A stretch of DNA of 64,000 bases from JBGSPQ01 sp964346765 (GCA_964346765.1 CAYFWB010000002.1:62001-126000), one strand, 5' to 3'; numbered from the stretch's first letter, positions 23,237 to 32,003 are shown. The notes: a model not told the origin generated them from the letters alone. Program-made: numbers and translations.

Positions 23237-24007
23237 ATGTCGGACGATTCTATTATTTTTTCAATTATGAGTATGCCTGTATTGATTGCAGTCGCGGCTA
23301 TTTTGTTAGCCAGCATCAGGCAGGTTAATCAGTATGAAAGAGGCGTAAAATTTATGCTTGGTAAATTTATCGGTACGAAAAATCCCGGTTGGAGACTGAT
23401 AATCCCTGTAATACAATCTATGACAAAAGTTGACATCAGGATCAAAACCGTGGATGTGCCGGAACAGGAAGCTATAACGAAAGATAATATTCCGGTGGGT
23501 ATTAATGCGGTTATTTATTATAATATTACAAATGCGGGAAAGGCCGTACTGGAAGTTGAAAATTATTATTACGCGATCATGCAACTGGCTCAGGTTACTA
23601 TGAGAAACGCGGTGGGACAGTATACTCTGGATGAAATTTTGAAGAATAGGGATAAGGTTTCTACGGTAATACAGGAAGCTGTTGATAAGTCAACCGATCC
23701 GTGGGGTATTAAGGTTGTGAACCTTGATCTTAAAGATATTATCATACCTGAAAACTTGAAGAGGACTATCGCCAAAGCGGCTGAAGCCGAAAGGGAAAGG
23801 CGTGCCGCCATTATCTCTTCCGAAGGTGAAGTTATGGCCGCGGAAAATGTTTCCAAGGCGGCCAAGATGTTGGCGGAGTCTCCCGGCGCTCTGCATCTTA
23901 GAACTTTGCAGTCGATCAATGACATTTCTTCGGATCAATCCAATACTACCATTTGGATGTTACCCGTGGAGATATTGCATGCTTTAGAGGGTTTCAAAAA
24001 TAAATAA
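23237..24007 (+). CDS. SPFH/band 7 (stomatin-like) membrane protein
   Basis: A 256-aa protein with one N-terminal hydrophobic hairpin (SMPVLIAVAAILLASI) and the SPFH domain: NQYERGVKFMLGKF, GWRLIIPVIQSMTKVDIRIK, VPEQEAITKDNIPVGINAVI, AQVTMRNAVGQYTLDEIL. A helical segment ERERRAAIISSEGEVMAAEN then leads to an LRTLQ motif. This is the bacterial slipin pattern. These proteins oligomerise at the membrane and organise microdomains or partner proteases; no NfeD-type protease gene adjoins it here. It lies 13 bases before aroE. Confidence 0.92.
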   Translation: MSDDSIIFSIMSMPVLIAVAAILLASIRQVNQYERGVKFMLGKFIGTKNPGWRLIIPVIQSMTKVDIRIKTVDVPEQEAITKDNIPVGINAVIYYNITNAGKAVLEVENYYYAIMQLAQVTMRNAVGQYTLDEILKNRDKVSTVIQEAVDKSTDPWGIKVVNLDLKDIIIPENLKRTIAKAAEAERERRAAIISSEGEVMAAENVSKAAKMLAESPGALHLRTLQSINDISSDQSNTTIWMLPVEILHALEGFKNK

Positions 24008-24020
24008 CCTATAACCGATT

Positions 24021-24824
24021 ATGTCCCCCGTTTACGGCGTATTGGGGTATCCTATTAAATTATCGCTTTCCAAAGTGATGTTTGAAGCCGCGTTCTATGA
24101 ATATAATATGGACGCGGTTTTTGAATATTTTGATATTCACCCCGATGATTTAAAGCACTTTTTGATCGAAGCCAGAAAAAGACCGATCAGCGGTTTTACG
24201 GTACGCGCGCCACATAAAGAAACAATTTTACCTTTACTGGACGGGCCGGATAAACACGCTCGGACTATCGGATCGGTTAACACGGTTATGAACGTAAACG
24301 GCAAGCTTAAAGGATATAATACCGAATGGTCGGGCGCTTTAAGGGCTATAGAAGACATAATAAATCTTGATCAAAAGAGAGTTCTGATTTTGGGGGCGGG
24401 CGGTACCGCCAGGTCAGTTGTTTACGGGTGTAAAAGCGTTAACGCGGAAGTGACGGTGTTGAATCGGACAGTAAAAAAAGCCAAAGAGCTGGCGGATAAA
24501 TTTAGTGTTACCGCGGGCTCGCTGGGAGAGATTCGAAAATATCGGCCTCACGTTTTAATTAATACCACAAGCGTCGGGATGAATCCGAATACGGATCAAA
24601 CCCTTGTACCGGCGGACTTTTTTCTGCGCGGGATGGTGGTGATGGATATGGTTTATAATCCCATGGAAACAAGGCTTGTGAAAGAAGCCCGCCGTAAAGA
24701 ATGTAGAATAGTGCCGGGTCATAAACTATTTTTATATCAGGGGCAGAAACAGTTTGAACTTTGGTTTAAAAAACAGCCTCGTCTGGATAAAATGGAAGAA
24801 GCTCTACTTGAAGCTATTAAGTAA
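24021..24824 (+). CDS. aroE: Shikimate dehydrogenase family protein with Asp-to-Glu at the catalytic dyad
   Basis: AroE reduces 3-dehydroshikimate to shikimate with NADPH. The 267-aa protein has the substrate-binding SLS (15-17), the catalytic Lys66 in VRAPHKE, Asn86 in GSVNTV, the NADP loop GAGGTARSVV, NTTSVGMNP and the C-terminal LYQGQKQFELW. The invariant Asp of GYNTD is Glu102 (GYNTEWSG). A conservative exchange might preserve activity but is rare at this residue. No other shikimate-pathway gene is in the window. It is convergent with the following membrane protein, with one base between stops. Confidence 0.87.
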   Translation: MSPVYGVLGYPIKLSLSKVMFEAAFYEYNMDAVFEYFDIHPDDLKHFLIEARKRPISGFTVRAPHKETILPLLDGPDKHARTIGSVNTVMNVNGKLKGYNTEWSGALRAIEDIINLDQKRVLILGAGGTARSVVYGCKSVNAEVTVLNRTVKKAKELADKFSVTAGSLGEIRKYRPHVLINTTSVGMNPNTDQTLVPADFFLRGMVVMDMVYNPMETRLVKEARRKECRIVPGHKLFLYQGQKQFELWFKKQPRLDKMEEALLEAIK

Positions 24825-24825
24825 T

Positions 24826-25665
24826 TTATTCCTGATCCAGAAAGTCTGATCCTGCGACGTCTTCACGTATAATTTCCTGCTCTTCTTCGGTTTGGTAGGG
24901 GATACCGTAATCGGCCCCGAATAATGTCGAATTGGCAAGGAAATCAGTGCCCCAGTTTGCGAACAGCCAGTAATAAAACATGGTTACGGCCGCCTGGGAA
25001 AACCCTATGACCGACCAAATGATCGGCAATGAAGCGAATAGAAGAACTGTGGCGTTTCCGGTGGCGAAGTATAATAGGAAATTGACGGCAACCGCCACTA
25101 ATATAGCAAGAATTGTATTATAAACAGCCAACAGCGGATACCTGCTGTCGTGGATGAGCTCCATTATTAAGGCGCTGGCGGTTGAGCTTAAAATCACCTG
25201 TAATCCAGCGGCGTAAATTGTCAATTCCATTCTATCAGTTGAAGCGGTCAAGTAGATCGGCAATACAAACGCAAATATTACCAGGTTGATTATAAATACT
25301 TGTCCAAGCATTGTGGCTATTCGCGTATAACGGTCTCTTTCCGTGTAGGCAAGAAACAATGGCCCGAGTATGCTTGATACGAGCGACGTGGCAAAGATCA
25401 TGGCCATTAATACGACCATAAATAGCGGACTGATTTCGCCGGCCATTAATTCGGCCTCCGCGGTGAGGCCTAGAACGGGCTGAAGGATTGATGATGTGGC
25501 AAGGAAAATCAGTAATAGAACGGCCGTTCCGGCAAGTCCGCCTCCAAATCCAGCGAACGTTTTTAAGACAAGAGTGAAAAATGTAAGTCTGCGAGGACCA
25601 TATTCGGGTTCTTGTTCCGGCTGAGGCTGAATGTATTGTTGATTTTGTATTTGTTCCTGCTCCAT
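24826..25665 (-). CDS. Multi-pass membrane protein of unknown function
   Basis: The 279-aa protein has a Gln/Pro-rich cytoplasmic N-terminus (residues 1-25) and five or six hydrophobic segments (about 35-60, 80-105, 120-145, 150-170, 180-205, 205-240). An acidic C-terminus ends GSDFLDQE. The arrangement resembles YIP1-type integral membrane proteins, but I see no diagnostic motif, so I leave it unnamed. It lies 15 bases downstream of lspA on the minus strand and is probably in the same transcript. Confidence 0.8.
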   Translation of the reverse strand: MEQEQIQNQQYIQPQPEQEPEYGPRRLTFFTLVLKTFAGFGGGLAGTAVLLLIFLATSSILQPVLGLTAEAELMAGEISPLFMVVLMAMIFATSLVSSILGPLFLAYTERDRYTRIATMLGQVFIINLVIFAFVLPIYLTASTDRMELTIYAAGLQVILSSTASALIMELIHDSRYPLLAVYNTILAILVAVAVNFLLYFATGNATVLLFASLPIIWSVIGFSQAAVTMFYYWLFANWGTDFLANSTLFGADYGIPYQTEEEQEIIREDVAGSDFLDQE

Positions 25666-25680
25666 TTACTTTCGATTAAT

Positions 25681-26127
25681 TCAATTTTGTCTATTTATTG
25701 TACCATAAAATAACAAAATTAAAAAGATGCCGACTGATAAAAAGACGTCGGCCATGTTGAAAACCGGCCACCAGCCGATGCTTATGAAATCGACGACATA
25801 ACCGTAAGCGAATCTGTCAAAAATGTTGCCGAGCGCGCCGCCCACTATCAGAGCCAGTGCAATGGCGTACAGCTTGTGTCTCATATCAAGGATGCGCGGC
25901 AAATAACCGATTATAACTACGAATAGAATGATGTTTAGCGGTAAAATCAGCTCGGTGGGAACCGGTAAGCTCCATGCTATTCCATAGTTTTTTCCAAACT
26001 CAAGGCTTACCCATGGCAATATTTGGTTTGACGCGTCCAGATAATTAATAATAAGCCATTTACAGAATTGATCGATGATGAAAAGTGAAGTGGCTATCAA
26101 TCCTATTTGTAAATATGTTTTTTTCAT
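25681..26127 (-). CDS. lspA: Lipoprotein signal peptidase
   Basis: LspA is the membrane aspartyl protease that removes signal peptides from prolipoproteins. At 148 aa with four transmembrane helices it is standard. Both catalytic Asp regions are present: GGALGNIFDRFAYGYVVDFI and FNMADVFLSVG. The N-terminal IIDQFCKWLI matches the family DxxxK pattern. Likely clients in this window are the vWA lipoprotein and the rhodanese lipoprotein. It is divergent from ftsW. Confidence 0.95.
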   Translation of the reverse strand: MKKTYLQIGLIATSLFIIDQFCKWLIINYLDASNQILPWVSLEFGKNYGIAWSLPVPTELILPLNIILFVVIIGYLPRILDMRHKLYAIALALIVGGALGNIFDRFAYGYVVDFISIGWWPVFNMADVFLSVGIFLILLFYGTINRQN

Positions 26128-26162
26128 TATTTTTTTGCTTTTTCCGGAAGGTTTTAGATGCT

Positions 26163-26193
26163 TTGCAATGTTTTAAGCGTGTGCTAGTATAAT
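26163..26193 (+). promoter_or_regulatory. Candidate promoter of the ftsW-murG operon
   Basis: A perfect -10 TATAAT (26188-26193) is preceded by TTGCAA (26163-26168) at a long 19-nt spacing. The predicted start is about 26200, with the ATG at 26219. Confidence 0.4.
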
Positions 26194-26218
26194 CCCACTT
26201 TGAAGCGAATTACACAAT

Positions 26219-27424
26219 ATGCGAAAACAAAAGGCTGATAATGTACTCTTTCTGACGGTGATGGCGCTTTTGATTTTCGGGCTGATAATGATTACGAGTA
26301 TAGGGGTGCCCAAATCGATTCAGCTTTCCGCACCGGATATTTTATATCCAAACTGTTCGGACCCAAACGTGGATTGTTATCTTTTGTTTAAGAACCATTT
26401 GTTCAGGATGATGATCGGGATTGTCGCTATGCTTGTAGTAACCAAAATATCTTACAGGTTCTGGAAAAAAACTTCCGTGTTTTGGTACGTGGCTACAGTT
26501 ATTTTATTACTTGTGGTGCTATTTGTGGGCTCCCAGTATACAACTTTTGCCAAGAGCTGGCTGGTGATTTTTAATACTTCGGTCCAGCCCACCGAATTTG
26601 CGAAACTGGCTTTGATTTTTTATCTGGCTCACTGGATGGAACGTAAAAAACAGGATATCGGTACTTTTCAATATGGTTTTTTGCCGTTTTGTATTGTTTC
26701 GGGAATTTTGCTTTTGCCGATTTTATTGCAACCGGATCTGGGTAGCACGCTGGTGGTTAGCGCGGTGGCGGTTTCGATGTATTTTGTGGCCGGGGCGAAA
26801 TGGAGGCATCTGGCTCTTGGAGGATTCGTGGCGTTTTTGGTGGCACTGCTGTTGGTTACTAATGTTTCACGCGTGCAGGAGCGTTTTGACGCGTTTTTGA
26901 ATCAAGACGAAAACTGCAGGGAAGATTATTGCTGGCAAACGGAACAGGCTAATATCGCCGTTGGCACGGGCGGTTTTTGGGGAAAAGGGCTGACTCAGGG
27001 GGTGCAAAAGTCTTATTGGCTGCCGCAAGCTTCGGATGACTTTATTTTTGCGGCTTCGGCGGAAGAACTTGGTTTTATCAGAATATTTTTTGTGGTGATA
27101 GCCTACGCTGTTATCGGTTATAGGGGTTTTTATATAGCTTATAACGCCCCCGATAAATTTACGATGCTAACGGCGGCGGGGATCACTTCATGGATTGTAA
27201 TCCAGGCATTTATGAATATTTCGATTAATATCGGGTTGATTCCGGTAACGGGGCTTACTTTGCCGTTTATAAGTTATGGTGGCTCGTCTTTGGTGGCTAC
27301 ATTGATCAGCGTGGGTGTACTTCTTCATATTTCTAAATATGCGTCAGCAAATGCGCCTGCTTCTAACAGGAGGTGGGACAGGCGGTCATATACTCCCAAA
27401 TATCGCTCTTATTCGAGAGCTTAG
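26219..27424 (+). CDS. ftsW: FtsW/RodA-family lipid II polymerase (SEDS), probably FtsW
   Basis: This 401-aa polytopic SEDS protein polymerises lipid II into glycan strands. Family motifs are FAKSWLVIFNTSVQPTEFAK, LQPDLGSTLV, WQTEQANIAVGTGGFWGKG, FIFAASAEELGF and the C-terminal GLIPVTGLTLPFISYGGSSL. I favour FtsW over RodA because murG follows directly, as in division clusters; the sequence alone does not settle it. An extracellular loop near residues 40-60 has two Cys and is longer than usual. Its 3' end overlaps the start of murG by about 75 bases. Confidence 0.92.
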   Translation: MRKQKADNVLFLTVMALLIFGLIMITSIGVPKSIQLSAPDILYPNCSDPNVDCYLLFKNHLFRMMIGIVAMLVVTKISYRFWKKTSVFWYVATVILLLVVLFVGSQYTTFAKSWLVIFNTSVQPTEFAKLALIFYLAHWMERKKQDIGTFQYGFLPFCIVSGILLLPILLQPDLGSTLVVSAVAVSMYFVAGAKWRHLALGGFVAFLVALLLVTNVSRVQERFDAFLNQDENCREDYCWQTEQANIAVGTGGFWGKGLTQGVQKSYWLPQASDDFIFAASAEELGFIRIFFVVIAYAVIGYRGFYIAYNAPDKFTMLTAAGITSWIVIQAFMNISINIGLIPVTGLTLPFISYGGSSLVATLISVGVLLHISKYASANAPASNRRWDRRSYTPKYRSYSRA

Positions 27425-28439
27425 GGAACGGTACGGAAAAAATGAAATTAAACTGCTTTATGTGGGCGGCAGAAAAGGCATGGAAAAGGAAATGATGATG
27501 AAGGAGAATGTTAATTTTAAAGGTATTTTCTGTGGTAAGATTCGCAGATATTTTTCATGGGAGAATTTTTTGGATCTTATGAAAGTGCCTGTGGGAATTA
27601 TTCAGTCTTTTTTCATTGTTATTCGATTCAAACCGAAAGTTATTTTTTGTAAGGGAGGGTATGTAAGTTTTCCGGTTGCGTTTGGAGCTTTTTTGGCGCG
27701 CGTACCTGTAATATTACATGAATCGGACCTGGTTCCGGGACTCGCTAACAGACTTTCCGCACGATTCGCCACTAAGATTTGCGTTTCTTATGAAGAAAGT
27801 AAAAAGTATTTTTCGAAAGAAAAAGTTGTTTTAACGGGCAATCCGGTAAGAAAAGATATTGTTATGGGAAATATTGAAAAAGGCAGAGAAATCACCGGTT
27901 TTAATTCGGATTTTCCCGTTTTGCTGTTTATGGGAGGAAGCCAGGGAGCCGTGTCCATTAATAGTTTTATTTTTGATAATTTAAGTAATCTTTTATCAAA
28001 ATATCAGATTATTCATGTTTGCGGAGCGGGCAACATGCGTGAAAAAGATGATCTAATGCGCCTGGTCGGACACGATTACGAATCGTTGCTTACGAGATAC
28101 GTTTCTTATGAATATGTGGGTGATGAGTTGAAACATTTTTACGCTCTCTGCGACGCGGTTATTTCCAGAGCGGGAGCGATGAGTCTGGCTGAAATCGCTG
28201 CCATAAGAAAGGCGGCATTATTAATTCCTTTGGGAATGGAAGCAAGCAGAGGGGATCAGATTGATAACGCGGTCGCATTTGCCCGGAAAAATAATGCCTT
28301 TGTTATTAATGAAACCGAAATTACGAAAAAGTTGTTTTTTAAAAAATTGGAGGCTGTATTGAAAGATTCAAAGGAAAGATCAGCTAAAAGCGCGACCGAC
28401 GCCACTAAAAAAATAATTACTTTGCTTAAGGAATTATGA
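27351..28439 (+). CDS. murG: UDP-GlcNAc:lipid I N-acetylglucosaminyltransferase
   Basis: MurG converts lipid I to lipid II at the inner face of the membrane. GT-B motifs are LLLTGGGTGGHILPNIALI, FCKGGYVSFPVAFGAF, ILHESDLVPGLANRL, VLTGNPVRKDI, LLFMGGSQGAVSIN and ISRAGAMSLAEIAAI. The frame is open from 27315. I place the start at the ATG at 27351 (MRLLLTGGG), with 27339 as alternative; both lie inside ftsW, so the genes are translationally coupled. It ends with an ATGA overlap with the next glycosyltransferase. Confidence 0.93.
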   Translation: MRLLLTGGGTGGHILPNIALIRELRERYGKNEIKLLYVGGRKGMEKEMMMKENVNFKGIFCGKIRRYFSWENFLDLMKVPVGIIQSFFIVIRFKPKVIFCKGGYVSFPVAFGAFLARVPVILHESDLVPGLANRLSARFATKICVSYEESKKYFSKEKVVLTGNPVRKDIVMGNIEKGREITGFNSDFPVLLFMGGSQGAVSINSFIFDNLSNLLSKYQIIHVCGAGNMREKDDLMRLVGHDYESLLTRYVSYEYVGDELKHFYALCDAVISRAGAMSLAEIAAIRKAALLIPLGMEASRGDQIDNAVAFARKNNAFVINETEITKKLFFKKLEAVLKDSKERSAKSATDATKKIITLLKEL

Positions 28440-29614
28440 AGATTGGAATAAACGGAAGATTTTTGTTGAAACCGTATACGGGAATCGGAAGGTATACAAG
28501 AAACCTGCTGTTTCAAATGGCTAAACATTTTGGTGATGATGAGTTTGTTGTAGTTGTTCCGGAAGAGATTTCGGATAAGGTTTCTTTTAACGATGGATCA
28601 AACAGGCCGAAAAATATAAAAATAATTGTTCTTAAAGAAAAATTTCCGGGCGGAGCAAGCATGAAAAAAACTTACTGGGAACAGGTTCAGGTTCCCATTT
28701 TTTTTGAAAAAAAGAAGGTGGATCTGATTCATTTTCCTTATCCCTCGAATCCATGGATTAAAAGAAAAATACCCGCGGTCGTGACTGTTCATGACACGAT
28801 TCCATGGGTAATGTCCGAATATAGAAAATCTTTTTTAACCAGGCTTTATCAGGATAGGTGTAAAAACGCGGTAAAGAGAGCAGATAGAATTGTTACAGTT
28901 TCCGGATCGTCCAAAAATGATATCCATGAAACGTGTGGTATCCCGTCGGAAGATATTTATGTGATTCATAACGCGGTGGAGGATGTTTTTAAAACCATGT
29001 TAAATCCCGAAGAAAGAGAGAAGAGGCTGTCTAAATACGATATTGAAGCGGACAGACCTTTTATCCTTTATACCGGAGGATTCGACGCCAGAAAAAATGT
29101 TGAATCAATTTTGAAAGTTTTTTTGGAAGAGATTGCTCCGGGACATGATATCGACCTGGTGGTGGCCGGAAGTAAATCTCTTGAAAGTAAGCTTTATGAC
29201 AGTTTTGACGATTTGACAAAATTACAAAACAATACTAGTTTTAAATCAAATAAAGGAAAAATCATAGTCACGGGTTTTATAGATGAAACGGACTTACCTG
29301 CTCTTTACCAATCGGCATTCACTTTTATTAATCTTTCCAAAAAAGAAGGATTCAATTTACCGCTTTTGGAAGCGCTGATAAGCAGGGTTCCGGTGATTGT
29401 GTCCGATTTGTCAGTACATCATGAAGTATCCGGGGACAATGCCATTTTCTGTAAATACGATGATAGAAAATGTTTAAGTTTCCACTTAAAAAAATTACTG
29501 ACCGACACCGCTTATTATCAAAAACAAAAACAAAAAGCGGAGTCTGCCGAATTTGACTTTTCATGGGAGACCTCCGCAAAGGCAACCATGCAAATTTATA
29601 AATCGGTTATATGA
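28436..29614 (+). CDS. Family 4 glycosyltransferase (GT-B)
   Basis: The 392-aa enzyme has a GT4 N-terminus (GINGRFLLKPYTGIGRYTRN), central HDTIPWVMSEYRKSF, the junction FILYTGGFDARKNVESIL and the C-terminal nucleotide site KKEGFNLPLLEALISRVPVIVS with the E-x7-E pattern. The family covers mannosyl- and other retaining transferases; the sugar is not predictable. It overlaps murG by 4 nt and the next small gene by 4 nt, tying it to the envelope operon. Confidence 0.88.
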   Translation: MKIGINGRFLLKPYTGIGRYTRNLLFQMAKHFGDDEFVVVVPEEISDKVSFNDGSNRPKNIKIIVLKEKFPGGASMKKTYWEQVQVPIFFEKKKVDLIHFPYPSNPWIKRKIPAVVTVHDTIPWVMSEYRKSFLTRLYQDRCKNAVKRADRIVTVSGSSKNDIHETCGIPSEDIYVIHNAVEDVFKTMLNPEEREKRLSKYDIEADRPFILYTGGFDARKNVESILKVFLEEIAPGHDIDLVVAGSKSLESKLYDSFDDLTKLQNNTSFKSNKGKIIVTGFIDETDLPALYQSAFTFINLSKKEGFNLPLLEALISRVPVIVSDLSVHHEVSGDNAIFCKYDDRKCLSFHLKKLLTDTAYYQKQKQKAESAEFDFSWETSAKATMQIYKSVI

Positions 29615-29844
29615 ACATTTTTTGGGGAATTATCATACTGACACATATTGCTTCGCTGACTTTTCTGGGGCTGGCGGTACTGAAATATTTTGCCTATAAA
29701 AAGCGAAACAATATTATTGAGAACAGATATACGTTGCTTTTTGGTTTTATCAGGCTTGAACATGTGATTATCACGTATATAGCTTTTGTTCTGGCTTATA
29801 CTTTCGGATCGACTTTACTGGTTTATTATTTATCCACTTTATGA
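29611..29844 (+). CDS. Small two-helix membrane protein
   Basis: A 77-aa protein with two hydrophobic helices (about 2-25 and 50-75) separated by a basic loop (KYFAYKKRNNIIENRY). I know no named family. Both ends overlap neighbours by 4 nt (ATGA), so it is very probably translated and belongs with the PH-like protein that follows. Confidence 0.7.
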   Translation: MNIFWGIIILTHIASLTFLGLAVLKYFAYKKRNNIIENRYTLLFGFIRLEHVIITYIAFVLAYTFGSTLLVYYLSTL

Positions 29845-30551
29845 AGCAAAAAGCTAAAAACAGTTTTGACGACTTTCACTTCAGAGGGCAAATGTATAAT
29901 GAAGAGGTTATTGAGTTCTTTAGACGACACTGGCTGGTTATTTTACCTAATCTGATTCCGTTTGTTCTGTATATTACTGGTTTGATTGTATTTGCGTTCT
30001 ATATTTCCAGATTCAGGATGCCTTCTTTGTTGGAGCCTTTTTTCCAGTTTCTGGTGCTTCTGGGGGTTATAGGGACGGCCTTATTGATTCATCGTTTTTT
30101 TCTAAAGATGATCGAATATTTTCTGAAGATTGTGGTGATTACCAACTATAGACTGGTGGATGTTAATAAAACTTTATTTGTTTATGACGAAAAACATTCA
30201 ATCGTGATGAAGAGGATGCAGGATATTCAGAAGCAACAGAAAGGGATAATTAAAAGTTTACTGAAAGTGGGCGAGCTTATTGTCATTATCAGTTTTGCTG
30301 ATCCCAGACCAATCAGGAATGTTCCCCATCCGGATTATCATTTCAGGTTACTGAATCAGATCAGGACACAAATTTTTGACAGAGCACACAGGCCTCTTAC
30401 TGCCGATGATGAAGCTGATCTGGCAGTGCAGGAAGACGCGGATCTGGAACTGAAAGAGGGCAAGGTTACAAAGAATGACCAGCCGGACGCGGACAACTAT
30501 GATAAAAGGGCGCATGACGAAACTGAAGACGCCACTAAAGTTATTGAATAG
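29841..30551 (+). CDS. Bacterial PH-domain-like membrane protein
   Basis: The 236-aa protein has two transmembrane helices (about 31-55 and 68-90). A bPH2-like beta domain follows: VVITNYRLVDVNKTLFVYDE, RMQDIQKQQKGIIKSLLKVG, ELIVIISFADPRPIRNVPHP. The C-terminal 60 residues are strongly acidic. The topology matches DUF304/YdbT-type proteins, common and uncharacterised in Patescibacteria. It is the last gene of the coupled ftsW operon; a new promoter appears 40 bases later. Confidence 0.8.
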   Translation: MKQKAKNSFDDFHFRGQMYNEEVIEFFRRHWLVILPNLIPFVLYITGLIVFAFYISRFRMPSLLEPFFQFLVLLGVIGTALLIHRFFLKMIEYFLKIVVITNYRLVDVNKTLFVYDEKHSIVMKRMQDIQKQQKGIIKSLLKVGELIVIISFADPRPIRNVPHPDYHFRLLNQIRTQIFDRAHRPLTADDEADLAVQEDADLELKEGKVTKNDQPDADNYDKRAHDETEDATKVIE

Positions 30552-30588
30552 AGAAGGTTGTGTCGTCTATGGTAATATGACCGCAGTA

Positions 30589-30597
30589 TGATATAAT
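30589..30597 (+). promoter_or_regulatory. Extended -10 promoter before the LemA-like gene
   Basis: TGATATAAT: a perfect TATAAT (30592-30597) with TG one base upstream and no good -35. The start is near 30604, 13 bases before the ATG. Confidence 0.45.
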
Positions 30598-30616
30598 TCT
30601 TCCGTTAAAAATCTTT

Positions 30617-31141
30617 ATGAATGAATCTGTAATAGTGATTTTTGTTTCCGTAATTTTGCTGGTCGGTGTAGCCGCTGTTTTTTTATACTTTTATTTTAGA
30701 TCGATTAAACAGGAAGTCGACGCTTATTATGAGTTAATGATTCAAAAAGTGGGTGTGAGACTTGATAAAATTCCAAATTTAATCGAAACGGTCAGACATT
30801 TTACAGATGATAAGGAGCTGATTTATAAAATCATAAGAATGAGGGCAGAGACTTGGGCCATGGCAAGCAAAAAGAAACGTATAGTGGCGGAGCTGGAGAT
30901 ATCATTGGTACTGCATAAATTATGGGAAAAAGTATCTGTTTGTGAAGAACTAGAGAGGAACACAAATTTTCTTGAATTAAAAATGGAGTTTAAAGAAATT
31001 GGTAAAGAGATTGAAGATATGGGGGAAATTTATAATGCCAAAGTGAGAAACTATAACAGATTACTGAACTTCTTTTTACTGAGACCGTTTTTGTCGCTTA
31101 CGCGCTTTAAAAAAATGGTTGTTTTTGAGTTCGAAAAATAG
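30617..31141 (+). CDS. LemA-like membrane protein
   Basis: One N-terminal transmembrane helix (VIFVSVILLVGVAAVFLYFY) is followed by long helices with the LemA landmarks VRLDKIPNLIETVRHF, LERNTNFLELKMEFKEIGKE and YNAKVRNYNRLLN. The 174-aa length fits the family. The usual Asn before RLDKIP and parts of the central helix have diverged, so I call it LemA-like. LemA proteins are membrane-anchored helical bundles of unknown biochemical role. Its final codons overlap the LexA reading frame, but the real lexA start is later. Confidence 0.75.
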   Translation: MNESVIVIFVSVILLVGVAAVFLYFYFRSIKQEVDAYYELMIQKVGVRLDKIPNLIETVRHFTDDKELIYKIIRMRAETWAMASKKKRIVAELEISLVLHKLWEKVSVCEELERNTNFLELKMEFKEIGKEIEDMGEIYNAKVRNYNRLLNFFLLRPFLSLTRFKKMVVFEFEK

Positions 31142-31158
31142 AAAAAAAGAAAAAAGTA

Positions 31159-31187
31159 TTGACGGTGAGTATATACTCACCTATAAT
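31159..31187 (+). promoter_or_regulatory. lexA promoter
   Basis: TTGACG (31159-31164) and TATAAT (31182-31187) with the ideal 17-nt spacing. The spacer is the operator palindrome described separately, so LexA binding would block polymerase directly. The start is near 31194 and the ATG is at 31224. Confidence 0.8.
31164..31181. promoter_or_regulatory. Putative LexA operator (SOS box)
   Basis: An 18-bp perfect palindrome, GGTGAGTATATACTCACC, fills the spacer of the lexA promoter. It differs from both the E. coli (CTGT-N8-ACAG) and Gram-positive (GAAC-N4-GTTC) boxes. A clade-specific SOS motif with GTGAG half-sites is inferred from autoregulation, which is usual for lexA. Confidence 0.7.
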
Positions 31188-31223
31188 GAAGACACAAATG
31201 TACTTTTTTCTTTATTTAAAGCC

Positions 31224-31847
31224 ATGCCAGAACCTTTAACGGAAAAACAAGAAGCCGTACTGGAGTATATAGGAAATTATCAAGTGGAACACGGCTCTTC
31301 CCCTACCATTAAAGAAATGCGCGAATATTTCGGAGTCAGTTCGGATAACAGCATTTTGAAACATGTTAAAGCTCTGGAAGAGAAAGGTTACATTCAAAAG
31401 GATGATACCCCCAGGGGAATCAAACTTTTAAACAGCGTTAAAGAAAGACTACAAAACGCTGAATTCAAGCTGCCTCTGCTTGGAATGATCCCTGCCGGCG
31501 GGCCCGTTCTTACGGAGGAATATATTGAAGACTGGGTTAATGTGGGTGAAGACGTCATCTACAAATCCAAGGATTCATATCTGCTTCGTGTTACAGGTGA
31601 CAGCATGGTGGACGCGGGTATATTTGAAGGCGACATACTTGTTGTGTGCGGGGCGTTGGAACCTCGCGAAGGCGACATAGTTGTCGGTCTTGTGGATAAT
31701 CAAAATACCGTTAAACGCTACATGAAGGATGATAAAGGCCGCGTTTATCTGAAACCGGAGAATCCCAATTATGATAATATTTACGCGGAGGGTGAACTTT
31801 GCATACAAGGCATTGTGACCGGTTTAATAAGGTATTTTAAGAGATAG
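31224..31847 (+). CDS. lexA: LexA repressor
   Basis: LexA represses SOS genes and cleaves itself when RecA is activated. From the ATG at 31224 the product is 207 aa. A winged-helix domain comes first (LTEKQEAVLEYIGNY, SSPTIKEMREYFGVSS). The cleavage site Ala91-Gly92 in GMIPAGGP is next, then the catalytic Ser127 in VTGDSMVDAG and Lys164 in NTVKRYM. The frame is open from 31119, but that start would lie upstream of the promoter. The set of residues is complete, so the SOS switch should work. Repair genes mutS and mutL lie 2.5 kb on. Confidence 0.95.
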   Translation: MPEPLTEKQEAVLEYIGNYQVEHGSSPTIKEMREYFGVSSDNSILKHVKALEEKGYIQKDDTPRGIKLLNSVKERLQNAEFKLPLLGMIPAGGPVLTEEYIEDWVNVGEDVIYKSKDSYLLRVTGDSMVDAGIFEGDILVVCGALEPREGDIVVGLVDNQNTVKRYMKDDKGRVYLKPENPNYDNIYAEGELCIQGIVTGLIRYFKR

Positions 31848-31919
31848 ATGGAACAGTGAACAGATGAAGTACAATCAGCGATTAGTGAAATAAAAAAACA
31901 TAAAAAATCGAAGGATAGT

Positions 31920-31959
31920 GCGGCGGCGATTTGTATGGCAAATCGTATTTAAAGGCCGC
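31920..31959 (+). other. Compound hairpin downstream of lexA
   Basis: Inner stem CGATTTG/CAAATCG with a 5-nt loop, outer stem GCGGC/GCCGC, followed by TGTGTTTTC. It could be a weak terminator or attenuator of lexA. The surrounding gene-free stretch (31848-32470) also holds a doubtful ORF, one short palindrome and a real terminator. Confidence 0.4.
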
Positions 31960-32003
31960 TGTGTTTTCGAAGGCTAAAAATATTTAATCTTAACCAATTA
32001 ACT

